The notes beneath the pieces were generated by a model. The model had not been told where the DNA came from. It made no database searches and saw only the letters and a program-made list of their open reading frames with translations. From Asparagopsis taxiformis (lineage: Eukaryota > Rhodophyta > Florideophyceae > Bonnemaisoniales > Bonnemaisoniaceae), in the NCBI GenBank assembly GCA_030407315.1, contig JALQPE010002374.1:1-64000 (forward strand): DNA of 64,000 nucleotides, written 5' to 3'. Below, in pieces: positions 1 to 12,353 of this stretch. Numbering within the stretch: position 1 is the stretch's first letter; each line of letters opens with the position of its first letter. Both the position numbers and the translations under genes were made by a program.

Positions 1-1785
1 ACGAATAACCCAGACCGTCCGCACGAGGCGGGGCGGACATCGACGTACCGAGAAGCCGACGGGCATCCTCATCAGAGACGCGGTCGTCCAGGCTCACGAA
101 GCGTGGCGCGCGTTCGGGCCGGCGTGGCCACATTCGGACGAACGACCTGGGCAACGTTGCCCCATTCCGTAGCCTCGCGTGGCACGACCTCTCGAGGATC
201 CGGCGCACGCGGCGCTTCGTTTGATGGCCACGACGGCCAGAACGTGTCCCTCGGGGCGCTCGTTGCCCCCGAGGCCGCCGAAATAACCGGCACGATTGCC
301 ACGGACGGCGTTCGGAACGGAAGCGACCCGCGGCACGTAAGCCCCATCGCTACGAACGGAGACGAACTCCTGTTATCGCCGCTTGCGTAAGGGACGTATA
401 ACCCGATACTCCGGCCCCACGCAAGGGCGCCGCGAACCTCAGCCAACGCGCTGGTGACGGAGACAAACGTGTCGCGAAACCGTCAACCGGGATTGCACGA
501 AGCATCTCGTAATCGGCCAGAAGTCCAACGTGGACTCCGGCAGTAGGCACGCGCGCCCGAACACACGACGTTCCACGAATAGCGAGCACGCGAGCATCGC
601 TGCGTGTTCGATGTCCACGGCCATAAGGAAACGTTCCTTCACGGGGCAGGCGCGTCCTTCACGATCATCGGTGAAATAATGTACCACGCGTGGTAATAAC
701 GTGGACGACCCACGGGGGTACGGAAACTCCTCGACTACTTCCGGCAACGGCGGGAAGTAGAGCTCGCTCGGGACGACCCACGGAGCTGACGCGTGCGACA
801 CACGAAGTCGTCCGCGTTCACGTGGCGGAGAGCGAAGTGGTCATCGTACGACACGACGCTTTTGGAGATGACGCTCAACGAAAGAGCAGTTTCCATTCGG
901 CACGGTTGCCTTTCGGAAAGTGTCCGCGGACATACGAATACGGACCCCACCGAGATGAACTCGGTTTCCTCGGGCGTCCCCTTCCATAAGTATGCGTCCA
1001 TACGGTCGACGTAGATCGCTCGTTTGTCGTTGACGTCACGCAACCACGAGCGGTCGCAACGTATCGACGCCGGGATCTGGTAACGTTCCGGTCCGGCGGC
1101 CCGTTGGCGAAACGACGCCCGGCTGCTCGCCCCCACGTATCTTCGGCGGAACGCATATAGTCGACGACCGCCGGGCGTCCAGACGATTCTCTGGCCAACG
1201 TGGCGAGATCGTCATCCGTGATACCCACGCGGGGCAACGCAGCCTACGCGTGGGTCAGGACGCCTACGTTTAGCGCCGCACCGCACCGCCTGAGGCGGTG
1301 CCGACCGTCCCAACGGGGTCACCACCCTCCGCGAGGGGTCCTGGCGAGGAGAACGCGGCGAGCTATCACGACGAGGCACGCCCGTGCGGGCCGCCGCCAC
1401 AGCACGACGCGAACGAGCGGCCGCTGCCATCGCGGCTACACCGTCGACGGGCCGCGGCGTCCGGAAGACGGGTGACGAATTCCCGAGTCGGACGCCGTTT
1501 GCGTCATCATCACGTGGGGCGACGGCCCTAGCAGCCTCGGCAGGCGTCACGGAGCCACCAGGCGAGACGGAGCCATGGGGCGAGACGAAAGAGGCGACGG
1601 CCTGGGGGAGCAACGGCTTCACCCGCCCTCACGGATGGGGCGGGCGCGACGGACGCTTCCGTCGCTGGCGGCGCACCGGCCCCGACGAGGGAGGGAGCAG
1701 CGCCCTGCGAGGGGTTCTCGCTCCACCTCCAGCAGAGCCGGCGGGCCCCGGGTGTTGGCATCGGTACTGCACGAGTCGTAACCAT
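1..1785 (-). pseudogene. decayed copy of the family-B antisense ORF
   Basis: This is the same gene as the intact minus-strand ORF at 42949-45177, but broken into at least six short frames by small indels. Recognisable pieces include the P/A-rich N-terminal segment near 1.3-1.75 kb, the IYVDRMDAYLWKGTPEE block near 1.0 kb and the PSELYFPPLPEVVEEFPYPRG block near 0.75 kb. The ATG equivalent to that of the intact copy is at 1783-1785. The C-terminal part lies beyond the left edge. It cannot make a full product, but it serves as a third sequence for comparing the antisense protein. Confidence 0.85.
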
Positions 1786-2382
1786 CGTGGTTACGCTGTA
1801 CACGATAATTACGACAGAGTGCAACGAGCACGACGACGAGAGCCACGCGGGCAAACGGAACAAGAGACGAAAGGAACGGAGGTAGTAGGTACCCAGCGGG
1901 GGAAGAGGATAAGGGAGAACGAGAAGGCAAACGGCCTGGATGACGACGGTGAGAGGAAGGGTGAGCGACGATCGCTATCACGTTAAGCCGCCGCTAAATA
2001 TCCTTCGGACGACCGTTGTCGGACATGCCCGCTGGCAGATTCACGAAAAGGCCGCGGCCTGCGCTCGTATCGCGCGAATTACGCACACCCGCGTGTGGGA
2101 ATTGGACACTGCATCCGTTGCAGGAAAACGCCTAAGCGAGGCATTGACGTACGACGCCAACGGGCGGGCCGCGATGATTACGAAAGAGCCGGAGCGCACG
2201 CGCGCGCTCCCGGCGCCGTGGCGATCCGATCAGCCAACCGGGCCATGTACGTTTCAACGAGATTTTTTCGGGACAACTGCCACGTCCGCAGTTGTACCCG
2301 AAAAGGCGCCACGGCCCCCCGTGTCTCAGGCGCGTCCTGACGGGCCTCGCGTGGCCGGGACGTCCACGTGTGGGGGTGGGGC

Positions 2383-3040
2383 TGTGTAGTATACGTGGCA
2401 ATTCCGAAATTGCAAATATTTACGTTTTCCGCGGAATTCGAATTTCGCCGGATACGACCGGCGACAGCAATGAACGAACATTGCTGGCGCATGCGCGCGC
2501 GCAACCTGCACACGTGTGCAACGAACGTATTGGCAACGGCCAACGGACAACGGGTCCCTACGTGTGACCCACAAGGTCCCTTCCCATTCGGGGACGTTAC
2601 GAGCAGTGTTTACACTGTAAAGCGATGCCATCGTGGCCATATAGGTATTGGCATCGTGCCGGGAGGGAAAGGGGACAAGACAACGATCGAGCAACGGCTC
2701 TAGTCTACGACTGACTTCTACGTTTACGTTTACGTTTGGCCTAACGAGGCTTCGTCTCCGTCGAGCTGCGTACTCCCTACCCATCGCCGCACGTAAGGCT
2801 GATTGCGTGTAGTGCCTCCGGGCTTGGTCGAGAGCGCCTCCGGTGACGTACCACCTCGTGTGCTAACGTAATCCTCGCGTGGATTGTTGCGTCGTGACGC
2901 TCGTGTCTACTCGCTAACCACTCTACCTTCTACCGTTCTAACAATACAGTCAAACACCAGCGGGTGGACTGCTCGTTTCGTTTCGTAGGACAGCGTGTCC
3001 GTAGCTCGTACCAGCTATCTAGAACTAACGTTGTTCCACA
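2383..3040 (+). repeat. 3' LTR of the left-edge family-B element
   Basis: The 658-bp segment begins TGTGTAGTATACG and ends GTTGTTCCACA. It aligns along its whole length with the LTRs at 33211-33872 and 45773-46433 and the solo LTR at 3341-4005. It is preceded by a G-rich polypurine tract (about 2368-2382), as expected for a 3' LTR. Confidence 0.92.
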
Positions 3041-4197
3041 CATTGGTCTCCTGGGATCGTCTAACAAATGAACTTTTTGCATCCACAAAATCTATGTAAT
3101 ACTTGGCATAAATTTTCGATGGTGATTGGTCAATGCAGATATCATTTCTGCATGTATTGCAGACTAAACAGCAACTAGACTTGTTCTGGACGTAAAAAGT
3201 ATACATCCCTTTGAATTTCAGACACTTGGAGCATCGCGATAAGCAGAGGGCACGGCAGTATTGTAAGCTACGCTGTTCACCATTCCCAAACATGTGAGGT
3301 GCAACAGCACTGAACACGTTTTCATCTATGACGTATTCTTTGTAGTATACGTGGCCAATTCGAAAATGGCAAATATTTACGATTTCCGCGGAATTCGAAT
3401 TTCGGAGGACACGACCGGCGACAGCAATGCACGAACATTGCTGGCGCATGCGCGCGCGCAACCGGCACACGTGTACAACGAACGTACTGGCAACGGCCAA
3501 CGGACCAACGGGTCCCTACGTGCGACCCACAAGGTCCTTTCCCATTCGGGGACGTTACGAGCAGTGTTTACACTGTAAAGCGATGCCATCGTGGCTATAT
3601 AGGTATTGGCATCGTGCCGGGAGGGAAAGGGGACAATTGTCGATCGGTCAACGTGTTCTAGTCTACGACTGACTTCTACGTTACGTATTAAGTTTTCGCC
3701 TAACGAGGCTTCGTCTCCGTCGAGCTGCGTACTCCCTACCCATCGCCACACGTGAGGCTGATCGCGTGTAGTGCCTACGGGCTTGGTTGAGAGCGCCTCT
3801 GGTGACGTACCACCTCGTTCTTTACGTAGTCCACGCGTGGATCGTTCGTCGTGACGCTCGTGTCTACTCGCTAACCTATTCTCTACCTTCTACCTTTCTA
3901 CCAATACAGTCAAACACCAGCGGGTGGCACTGTTCGTTTCGTTTCGTAAGGACAGCGTGTCCGTGGCTCGTACCAGCTACTTCGTCAACGAACTATCGTT
4001 CCACATTCTTCTTCCTCAAACACTTGTTCCACAAATGCACTAACATTTGATTCCACTTCAAACAGATATGTAAACAAATAGTTTACTTCGCAAACCAAGG
4101 GGAAGTCCGATGGGAAGTATGTCCGAAACATTATTTTCCAGTTCCATTCGCCTTGATTGCTTGTACCTATGTTTGAGGCTTTAGCAAACTCACCCAT
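3041..4197 (-). pseudogene. ORF of unknown function with a cysteine cluster, split by a solo LTR
   Basis: Two minus-strand coding pieces, 4197-4006 and 3340-3041, join in frame when the LTR at 3341-4005 and one TTCTT target copy are disregarded. The first piece contains an aromatic-rich stretch (residues such as FPSDFPLVCEVNYLF). The second carries eight cysteines in a C-x3-C-x3-C-x2-C arrangement followed by CC-x2-C-x2-C, then a YY-containing tail. Such a dense cluster followed by YY recalls the cysteine clusters found next to KDZ-type transposases, but this is only a guess. The 3' end is cut by the left-edge element at 3040. A start at the ATG 4197 is possible; the true 5' end may be further upstream. 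Confidence 0.5.
3341..4005 (+). repeat. solo LTR of family B with 5-bp target duplication
   Basis: The 665-bp LTR starts TGTAGTATACG and ends TCGTTCCACA. It is flanked by TTCTT at 3336-3340 and again at 4006-4010. No internal element sequence is present on either side, so it is the product of LTR-LTR recombination. It is more diverged from the LTRs of element B than the 33.2-kb and 45.8-kb copies are from each other, so it is an older insertion. Confidence 0.93.
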
Positions 4198-4445
4198 AAC
4201 CAAAAAAAACTGAGTACACCGCCGATTTAAAAAGCCAATTTTCCTAGATAGTGTGCAGGTGCAAGGCGATACACGCGGCCAGGAACGTTTCCAGTCATTT
4301 TGCGCTTTGCAGTTTGCCAGCACAGAGCGTACCACAGTCGGTGCAGGTGGTTGGTAGGTGTGGTGCGCCACAAGGGGTGAGCAGTGTTGCAGGCTGAGTG
4401 CGCTTGGTGTTTGGCAGGTTCAGAGCGACAGGGCGGGGCGGAGCC

Positions 4446-4682
4446 TACAACTGCGTGGCGGTGTGGAAGTGGGAGGCGGCGTGAAGCTGTGATGCACATA
4501 GCGCAGGCGGCGGCGAGGTACAGCTGCGAGGCTGTATGAAAGTGGGAGGCGGTATGAAGCTGTGATGCACAGGCGGGGACGAGGTACAGCTGCGAGGCGG
4601 CGTGCGTGTGCAAGTGGGAGGCGGCGTGAAGCTGTGATGCACACAGCGCAGGCGGGGGCGAGGTACAACTGCGAGGCGGTGT
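4446..4682. repeat. short tandem repeat (minisatellite), about three units
   Basis: Units of roughly 65-90 bp share the core steps 'gtgggaggcggcgtgaagct', 'gtgatgcacac/t' and 'gcgaggtacagctgcgaggc', with small length differences between copies. Read on the minus strand it gives a His/Ala/Ser-rich peptide in several frames, a by-product of the repeat rather than a gene. Confidence 0.75.
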
Positions 4683-4699
4683 TATGTGTGATCCGGAGT

Positions 4700-5990
4700 T
4701 TGAATGTCCAGCTGTTTCTAAATGTCGCCGGTATGATAAAACCTGGTTCCTCTTCGGCGGCGGCTCGCTGGCACATTCCAAGTTGGCATACCAAAATATT
4801 TCCAGGATTTCGTACACTATCCCAGTACACTGGAAGCAGAGTTTCAAGTGCGTACTGAATTCTAATAACACCTGTCCACTCGCCCCGCGCTACCTCCCAG
4901 TCAGGCCCAAATCAGTATGTGTAATATCCTCTGGCGAATAAAGTCTAGTCCAGACAGGTGTCCGTAAAGCATGCTCAACACTGCATGCGTGCATCTGCAC
5001 ATAAATTGGTGGCGGACAAGATGATCTATTCAAAAATTGTGGCGAGCGGAGTACGCTGTTGTCTACTACAGACAACTGTCTTTGGTTGATCGGCGTCACA
5101 CTTGATGCCATCGCGTTACATTCAAAAGAAATTGTGACTACCCACAGATGTTTCACTAAAACCTGTCTCCGCCGGCGATACTTTACTGTCGACGGTGAAA
5201 ACATTCTGTAAGCACATTTCTGTTCCCTGGTTACTAATTTTAGATACGGTGGAGTCTGCTGAATCGCTTAGCCACAAAATTCCAATAAACTTCCCATATG
5301 GGAATTTTCCAAAACCCTCTAATTAGCTTTAGATTAACTTTTGGTTGTCGTCTGAAAAAAATACCAGAGAACCAGTTTTAGTGTGGCCACCTGTCACGCT
5401 ACCTAAAATACTGTGGGTATCGAAGGTTCGAATCCGAGGATAATCTAACATGAAGTGGGCGGTGCCTTTCGACACTGTCAGACGAAATTTTGTCCAAACT
5501 TTGAAATTTGACAGCTTTTGAAACTCTAGAATGTTTCTGGAACTTACAAGGACATGCCACCCAGACAATGGGGATTTTCTGCGCAGCCTGGTAACTGATG
5601 AATGGTCGAAAAACATCATCAATTCAAATACACTTTGTTTCAAAAATCCCATGCAGGAATTTCCATCTGTCGAGTTTCCCGCCGCTCACTGGGAGCACGG
5701 TCTGATTCTAGGTATCTAAACGGTCCTTAGACTTGGAACTTTGCCCTTTTCCGAGACTATCAGTGATAATTTAGTCCTGCCGACGGTTCTGTCAGCATAT
5801 TCCTTGCGTCCGACAGCGGTTTTTGGATTTATAGAGCACACTACTATTGGCCCTGGTGGCCTCAGGTTGGAGCTTTCACCTGGAAAGTCTGCTCCCCGAT
5901 GACGGGCCTGATTACAGTACCGAGCTTTGATGAAAGTTGAAGAATCGTTGACGCGCCCCAAAGCGTCGAAAGTGCACCGCACCCGGTGGC
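4700..5990. other. decayed, possibly once coding sequence with no recognisable product
   Basis: Minus-strand frames of 80-107 codons (5329-5652, 4890-5204, 5716-5982) have a protein-like composition but are separated by stops and frame changes. They match no family I know. They lie upstream of, and in the same direction as, the split ORF at 3041-4197, so they could be remnants of the same old element or gene. Confidence 0.3.
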
Positions 5991-8070
5991 TTGCGATATA
6001 TTTTGTATCAAGCTATTCGCCGTCGTGAGACTTTGAATTACCCCTGAGGGGTAATTGCAAGGATGTGTGTCCCCCGTTGACTAGTAACGGTTACAGCATG
6101 TATGACAGCTGTATCGTTGCTTGATAGTTGATATGTCTTGTCACAATATGATATAGTGAAACAAGCAGGGAGAAATCATTGTAAACGCCTACTGGATGAA
6201 AGATGAAAAGATTTCAAATTGTCTACCCATGGCGAAAGAAGATATAAGCCATCAAATGTCTGTCACCGCGCGACCGCGACCACGACAACTCTAGCCGTAG
6301 CGCGGCGGCGTGCTATCACAATCGCTGCGCAAAGTAGCCATATGGCATGAGCAGATTCCACCAGTGAATCCACTTTGGGCCATTTCTATTTTCCCTGGAG
6401 GCGCAGTTTACAGTGGAACTGGAGCTGAAATTACAGTCCAGCATGAGCTTTGCAACGCAGGCATAATGCATATATTTTCTGGCATGAACTCGAGTAATAC
6501 AGGTCTTCGCTTTCTACATGCACGCCCCGCTTTTCTGAAGCCATGCTACTCGGAATGCCGCACTCATAGGGAGGCCGTTTGCTGCAGGCATCATTACTGA
6601 TTCACGTGCCGTTGCCGTCTCACAGGTCGATGTTCAATGTAAATCTCAACTCACCGATCTCACCACAGCGGCGTGTGCATCCACTGTGCGGCGATGGAAA
6701 AGGGGGTAAGAGCAACGAGTACGATGGAAATCTCCTCGATCATCGGGACATGTCCGGCTACAAACGGCACTCGCCATACATCGCCTACAGGAGTCCACGC
6801 AAATGATACAATATTTCATATTCACGGGTACATGTAATGAGTTGCATCCACTGCTCGAGATGCAAAATATCTCCCTCGACATCTCCGCGATACTTTGACC
6901 ATACGATGGCAGCAAGCACGTACTATTAAACCTAGAGCGTCCCATTGCAGCGGATGAGAACGAAGCACGCATGGGTTTTGTAACAGTCTTACAGTTATAC
7001 AATCGAGCTGGAATGATTATATGACGCGTTTACAGTTACTCGCCGACAGAGTACCTTCTGCGCGACCATACGGACCAATCATCGTCGTCGAATTTCAACA
7101 TGACTGGTATGCAAGTCGAGCAGTTTCTCTAGTCGCGATCAACCATTACATTTGGTCAGTGTCGACGTGAGCGCTCGTTTGCAGGCCTGCCAGCCAGACG
7201 CTCCTCCTGTTCATGCACGGGTCGCATGTCGAAACATGATGGATGGATCCCAGCGCTTGTCATGAGGCATGGTCAGATTTCACGTCGTTGGTCCTTTTTT
7301 AAATTTGTATCCTCGTCAAAGAGGCCATTCAAATAATGTTTCGGTTCACCCCGGTTCTAACGGTTGTGCGCCCCCTCGACAAAATTGCTGCGTCGCGGCA
7401 AGCACGGGAATGCGATGCAAGTCGGCGAGGGCCCGTGTGGAATGCCGCTTTGCCAAACTAAACATAGCTGCGCGGCGCGTGTATCCGTTTCGTGCATGTA
7501 GATGTAAGCGGTGAGGTACGGTATAATTCTTGTATATGTATCATAGGCGATGTCCAACACGCGTAACAGTGACCAGTTGTGGGTTGCATTGCAATCGGTC
7601 TGCGACGACGGCGACGGCGAGCGAGGCGCTTGGCATGGGACATGCGATATGCTAAAAATATCCGAGCTGGTTGAAAAACGGATATTTTTCAATGACGTCA
7701 GTGAAAATGCATTTACCTCATATCCTGTGCAGCCTTCCAGCCTTGAAAATCCCAGGCTGCATCCCGTTCGTTTCCTGTTCATGCGTCTCATGCGCATTAC
7801 AGCTTTCATGCACTAGCGCGCCGCGCCGCACAGCACCGCGCAGCGCAAATGTAAGCAACTAAATCTGGAGATATTACAATTACACTTTTTATCAATCGAT
7901 CCTGCCAAAAATGCTCGGCAGGCTGCATCCTATCCCAACGCAGCACACTGCCCTCTACTGTAAACAAACAAAACTTCCACCATCTCGACAAACATGCATA
8001 ATCCGATTCACATAAATACCCAAATCACCACCAACCATCCCTCCCTCCCTCCATCATTCCCACACTCAAC
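5991..8070. other. intergenic region upstream of the Cys-rich gene
   Basis: No convincing gene is seen. It contains one clear hairpin (7654-7689). Immediately before the gene at 8071 there is a pyrimidine-rich C/T tract (about 8030-8065) that may be part of the promoter or 5' leader. Confidence 0.4.
7654..7689. repeat. perfect 11-bp inverted repeat (hairpin)
   Basis: The arms AAAAATATCCG (7654-7664) and CGGATATTTTT (7679-7689) are separated by 14 bases. The function is unknown; it could be a terminator-like or cruciform structure, or chance. Confidence 0.6.
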
Positions 8071-9728
8071 ATGTTTCTCACGCGCTTCTTCTTCGCCCTC
8101 TTCCCAGCCCTCATCCTCGCCCGATCCTGTTCTCCAGGCAATTACATAACTTCATCTGGCTGCAAGCCCTGTCGTGCCGGAACCTTTTCCACTGCTGTTA
8201 ATGCTGCCCAGTGCACAGACTGTCCAGCTGGAACCTTCAACCCCGCCCAGGAGCTGTCTTCTGCAGACCGTGTCGTGCCGGTACCTATTCATCCGCTGCT
8301 TCACGCACATGTACTCGCTGTCCGTCCGGTCAAACCTCAACAGAACGTTCAAAGGCATGCATTCGATGTTCGCCTGGTACCCATCCAATTCCCGGCTCCA
8401 CCCGATGCGTTCCATGCAAACCAGGCACCTACAGTGATGGTCGTTCCCCGGAATGCACCAAATGTAACGGCGCTCGCTTCTCTCCCGCACGCTCGACTTC
8501 GATTTCGCAATGCACCTTAAAGTCGTGTCCAAAGGGAAGAGAACCGTTTAGGCAGCGTTGTGAACAATGCCGACTCGGTTCGTTCAGTGATTCTGTCGGC
8601 ACCTCCCCATGCAAAAAATGCCCAGAAGGTACCGTATCCTCTGCCGATCGGTCTCGATGCATTGTATGCCCACGAGGAACCTTTGCGCGCCCATCATACC
8701 CCAACTGTACCCCATGTGCGCCTGGTACCGCCACATACGGAACTGGTAATATTGTGTGTCGCATCGTCGGCGGTAAATGCCCGCCAAACTATTTCGAAAA
8801 GGCTAATGGAGATTGTGCCACATGCCCGTCAGGATCCAGATTCAACCGATCTAAACTTCGTTGTGAAAAGTGCGCATCCGATTCCATTTCGCCAGGCGGC
8901 ACCTCATCCACATGTCAGAAGTGTCCCAACGGTCAATTAGCCGACTTTGGAGGAACTATTTGCTCCTGCCCAACCGGCTCTTTCAAGCGTGGAAACAACT
9001 GCATCAAATGTCCCATGGGAACCTCAAGCTTTGGTCTCAATGAATTTGCGCAATGTATGCCATGTCCTGCCGGTCTCATCGCGCCGAAAGCTGGCAGTGC
9101 TAAATGCACCGTCTGTCCATACGGCACTGTCACACTCGGAAATGACCGCACCAAGTGTGCGTCGTGTCCACCAGGTCTACTTCCCAACCCGCAACTCTTC
9201 TCGTCAGAATGCGTCGCGCCCAGCGCAAAATGCCCTAACGGACTCAGTGTGCTAACCGGCTGCGGAGCCAGTGCATGCATAGGTGCTGCTGATGAACGTC
9301 CAGGTATTGATTGTGTAGCATGCGCTGCCGGTGAATTTTCACGAGATGGTCAGTGTGTCTCCTGTCCCGACGATTCGTACAGTCTCGGCGGCGTTGCTCC
9401 TTCGTGCATTAAATGCCCCAACGGCCGCAGAAGAAGCTCCGATCGTGGCGATCGCTGCTCTTGCGCTGGTTATTTCGCATTGGGTCGAGGGATGAAGAAT
9501 GGAAATTGCTCCGTTTGTCAGCCGGGTACGTCCTCAAATGCGTTCATGACTGCTTGTGTCAAATGCCCCAAGGGTAAATATGCTCCCGGCAGAGGTAACA
9601 TTGCTTGTTTGACATGCCCGCCCGGTACATGGACGCCGCGCGCAGGCGCCTCTAGCTGCGCCAAATGCCCCCCTGGTACTTCCAGTTATGGGAAGGGTGA
9701 TGCGGTTTGTACGAAGATTCACCTATGA
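8071..9728 (+). CDS. secreted cysteine-rich repeat protein (GCC2/GCC3, ephrin-receptor-like repeats)
   Basis: The ATG at 8071 opens a clear signal peptide (residues 1-18, hydrophobic FFFALFPALILA, then ARS). It is followed by about 17 repeats of the C-x2-C-P-x-G-T type, for example CPAGTF, CPPGTS and CVKCPKGKYAPG. This pattern is characteristic of GCC2/GCC3 or TNFR/ephrin-receptor-like cysteine repeats found in extracellular proteins. No transmembrane segment follows; the protein stops at 9728 (TGA), giving about 550 residues. The first 65 residues and the rest are in different frames. The switch is near 8262-8268, between GTFNPAQELSS and CRPCRAGTYSS, and fits a single-base indel better than an intron. 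The repeat pattern continues smoothly across it, so the break is recent or a sequence error. The gene probably acts at the cell surface or in the wall matrix; its partner is unknown. Confidence 0.82.
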
Positions 9729-12353
9729 TCGACAGAGATCACTGCATACCTTTTTCGTGAGGTTTCATTGCAATCGGGACTTTTCGACTAGCCCGATCGG
9801 TTTCTGTTGTACCCTTAACATGATGACTGTTTTAACTTAGTGCGCTGTCGGCGTGTGATCTCATCTATCAAATAAATTTGGAATGGTTTAATTATCTCAG
9901 TAATTATTCAACATGTCAAGTGGTCATTATCGTCCATATACCATTTGCCAACCATGAATCGATTCACTTGTTATCGAAAACCTACTAATGGCGTATGTTC
10001 AAGCAGCGTTTCCCTAATGACTGTTGATAGGTTTGACGAGTCACCTTCGATGCAGATGATGTCTTTTCTACTGAGACCTGGACGTCAAGAGTGGTGTGTA
10101 ATGAATTATTCTATACGACAGCATGTTTGATTCTACATGCACCCTTGTTACACGTGAACCAATGGTCTTGTTGACGGCAACAGCAGTTTAGATCAAGTTG
10201 TATGCAGTAATGAATAGTTGTTGATAGGATCTAGCCATAGTACTTGTTTCAAACTACTCACTGTTATCCAAGTGAGCTTCGAATGCCATTCATGTTCCAA
10301 CAATAACGCATTCGAATCACTCTTATGAACGGTGCCAGTGTGTCCACGTAGAAAAGTCATACGAGCTTAAATAATTCACTATGTGAATTTAATTCTCACA
10401 ATGAAACACTTGAATTTTACTATCGCAATCTATTGCGTTTGCCTGGGGATATTGCCGAGGCCTCCAGTATTTACTTGCTATGGAGGAGGATTGTGATCAG
10501 TCGTTTCAGGCGCTCATATGAGAAGCGTCATGCATACGAATCTTTGAACAGATTAGCGTAGGAGAGAAACGGCGCTGCGAAATGAGTCCCGCACAAGTTG
10601 AAATGTGAGTTCCAAAAGCTTAGTAACTAGCTATCTTGTCTGAGAAAATCTTCTGTGTAGCAGCGTGTGGTCAATACTAGAGAATTTCTGAGAAGAAAGC
10701 GAGCGAATGCTAAAATATGTTTTCAACGTATCGAACACTTGCTATGCGATTCCAACTAGGGTAGCTAATTGGACAAACTTCTTTGCTCGCCAGGCATGCA
10801 CACCGCCTAAAAAGTTATTTCGGTCGTTCCACAGGTTCAACGCCATGCCAGCAAATCGATAAGCACCACCACGACACGTGTCTCAGCTGCATCCCATCAC
10901 GAATGTCAACTTGAAATCGTCAATTATGTGCTGTAGCTGCTGCTGATGAGATCAGCTGATATTTTGGTAGCGTCATCCTCAAACGAGAACCAAACTGCTG
11001 GCTACCAATCCTTTTTTCGATGTGCAATGCATGCGACTGGTGTAGTAATCGCTATAAAAGGCGCGTTACGAAAGCAACCTTCCCCGCCATCGGTATCATT
11101 ATTGCGTACCCCAGTATGTTATACTGTCGCCGTCGGGCGCTTCGGTTACCGTGCGACCTGGTCTAGCGCAGCCCGCTCCAGACATCCTGGACATACCTGC
11201 TCTGTAACTAGCACCGTGCATTACTGTTGCAAGTGCTGTTGGTAAACGTTGTGCAGACTGTACGAGAGTGGTTTACGAAGAGCGCCGGTTTTGAACTTAT
11301 TCGCACGGTTTAATTATGCAAGGCAAGTTCTGAGACGGAGATTCTTCGTCACCTGACGTCTCACGACACGCCATGTCGAAGATTAGCTGATTTATACTGC
11401 GGAATTGATCAATGGCGACTGCGACGGACAATTGTTGCAGCAATGCTGGGTGGTAGCTCCAGTCAAGGCATGCCTGGAATGTCTGGAGCAGGCCTCACTG
11501 GGTAAGGTTAGATCGAAGGGCATAGACATTGGGCTGATTTTCAGATCAATAAAGGTTGGACTCCAGACTAGAAATATGTCGTGGCTATCGAAAATCCACG
11601 ATTTGAACACGTATGACATTTTCCTCCCCTCCAGCACCGTGCTCAGAGGCATCTCTTCGTCGGCCTGCATGGAAAGGCTTGAGTCCCAGTCTAGTCAGTG
11701 TAGGGTGGGTATGCTCTAGGTAGATTATGGATACTTTGTGTACTGTTCCAAGTCCATAGAATCAACTCATCACTCGCCAAGTCTAGATCAGGGCCGTTCC
11801 CATGAAAAATTTTGCACGGGAAATTTGTATGCACGTGCACGAAACGATGGAATAGAGACTTTTGATTGGCTCCATATGTTAATATGTTAAACTACTTTTT
11901 ATTGAACTACTGAACTCCTGATCTCTGCATGCGCGCCACTTGTAAGTGGTACGATGGGGAATCACTGAGGTATCCTGAGTGCTAGCTTGTTCTTTTCGGT
12001 ATCCTAGCATAGCGGAGGATGCCAAGGAGCGGCCGGATCCTCGATCGGACCACGAGTACCCGCCTGTACTTGGCCCGATCATACCGGGTCAGAAGATCCT
12101 CGTACGTTGTAATGCTTCCAAACCTCATGTCTAACGCCCATCCCCAGCATTCTCTATATCTAAGCAGATTGGCACAAGTTCAAACGGTCTACTCATGCGC
12201 TCTAATGGAAAGGAGTCCATCCAATATACCTACAACCGCGTTAATCTCTCCCCCCAGTGGGGAGCACAGCAAGCAAAATTTAGAAGATGCGCCTTCCATC
12301 GGCAGTGTAGAAGATCAGTCACCATCTCGTGACAATTTGAAGCAGCCGATGAC
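9729..12353. other. 2.6 kb without a recognisable gene
   Basis: This A/T-richer stretch has only short frames in all readings. I see no LTR, tRNA or transposase motif. The 3' processing region of the Cys-rich gene and the promoter of the 12354 gene should lie at its two ends. Confidence 0.4.

Larger units (their letters stand above)
1..3040 (+). mobile_element. 3' part of a family-B Ty3/gypsy LTR retrotransposon, cut by the window edge
   Basis: The stretch is nearly collinear with 43.39-46.43 kb of element B: antisense-ORF region, spacer, polypurine tract, then the 3' LTR. Its gag-pol part must lie left of the window. Many one-base insertions and deletions relative to the 43-45 kb copy show that this copy is decayed. 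The element is on the plus strand, because the LTR ends the element and reads TGTGTAGT to TTCCACA left to right. It ends at 3040 inside an unrelated minus-strand ORF; the matching target duplication would be off-window. Confidence 0.9.

Noticed and set aside
3041..3060. TTGGTCTCCTGGGATCG right after the LTR at 3040 looks like a primer-binding site
   Set aside because: The preceding sequence shows this LTR is a 3' LTR, and the bases belong to the split minus-strand ORF (RRSQETN). Only the first seven bases match the true site.
4446..4682. CRISPR-like array
   Set aside because: The repeats are contiguous and degenerate with no unique spacers, and the window is eukaryotic.
4227..4871. Minus-strand His/Ala/Ser-rich ORF of 214 codons
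   Set aside because: Most of it is a reading of the minisatellite, which is open in more than one frame; no start context or domain.
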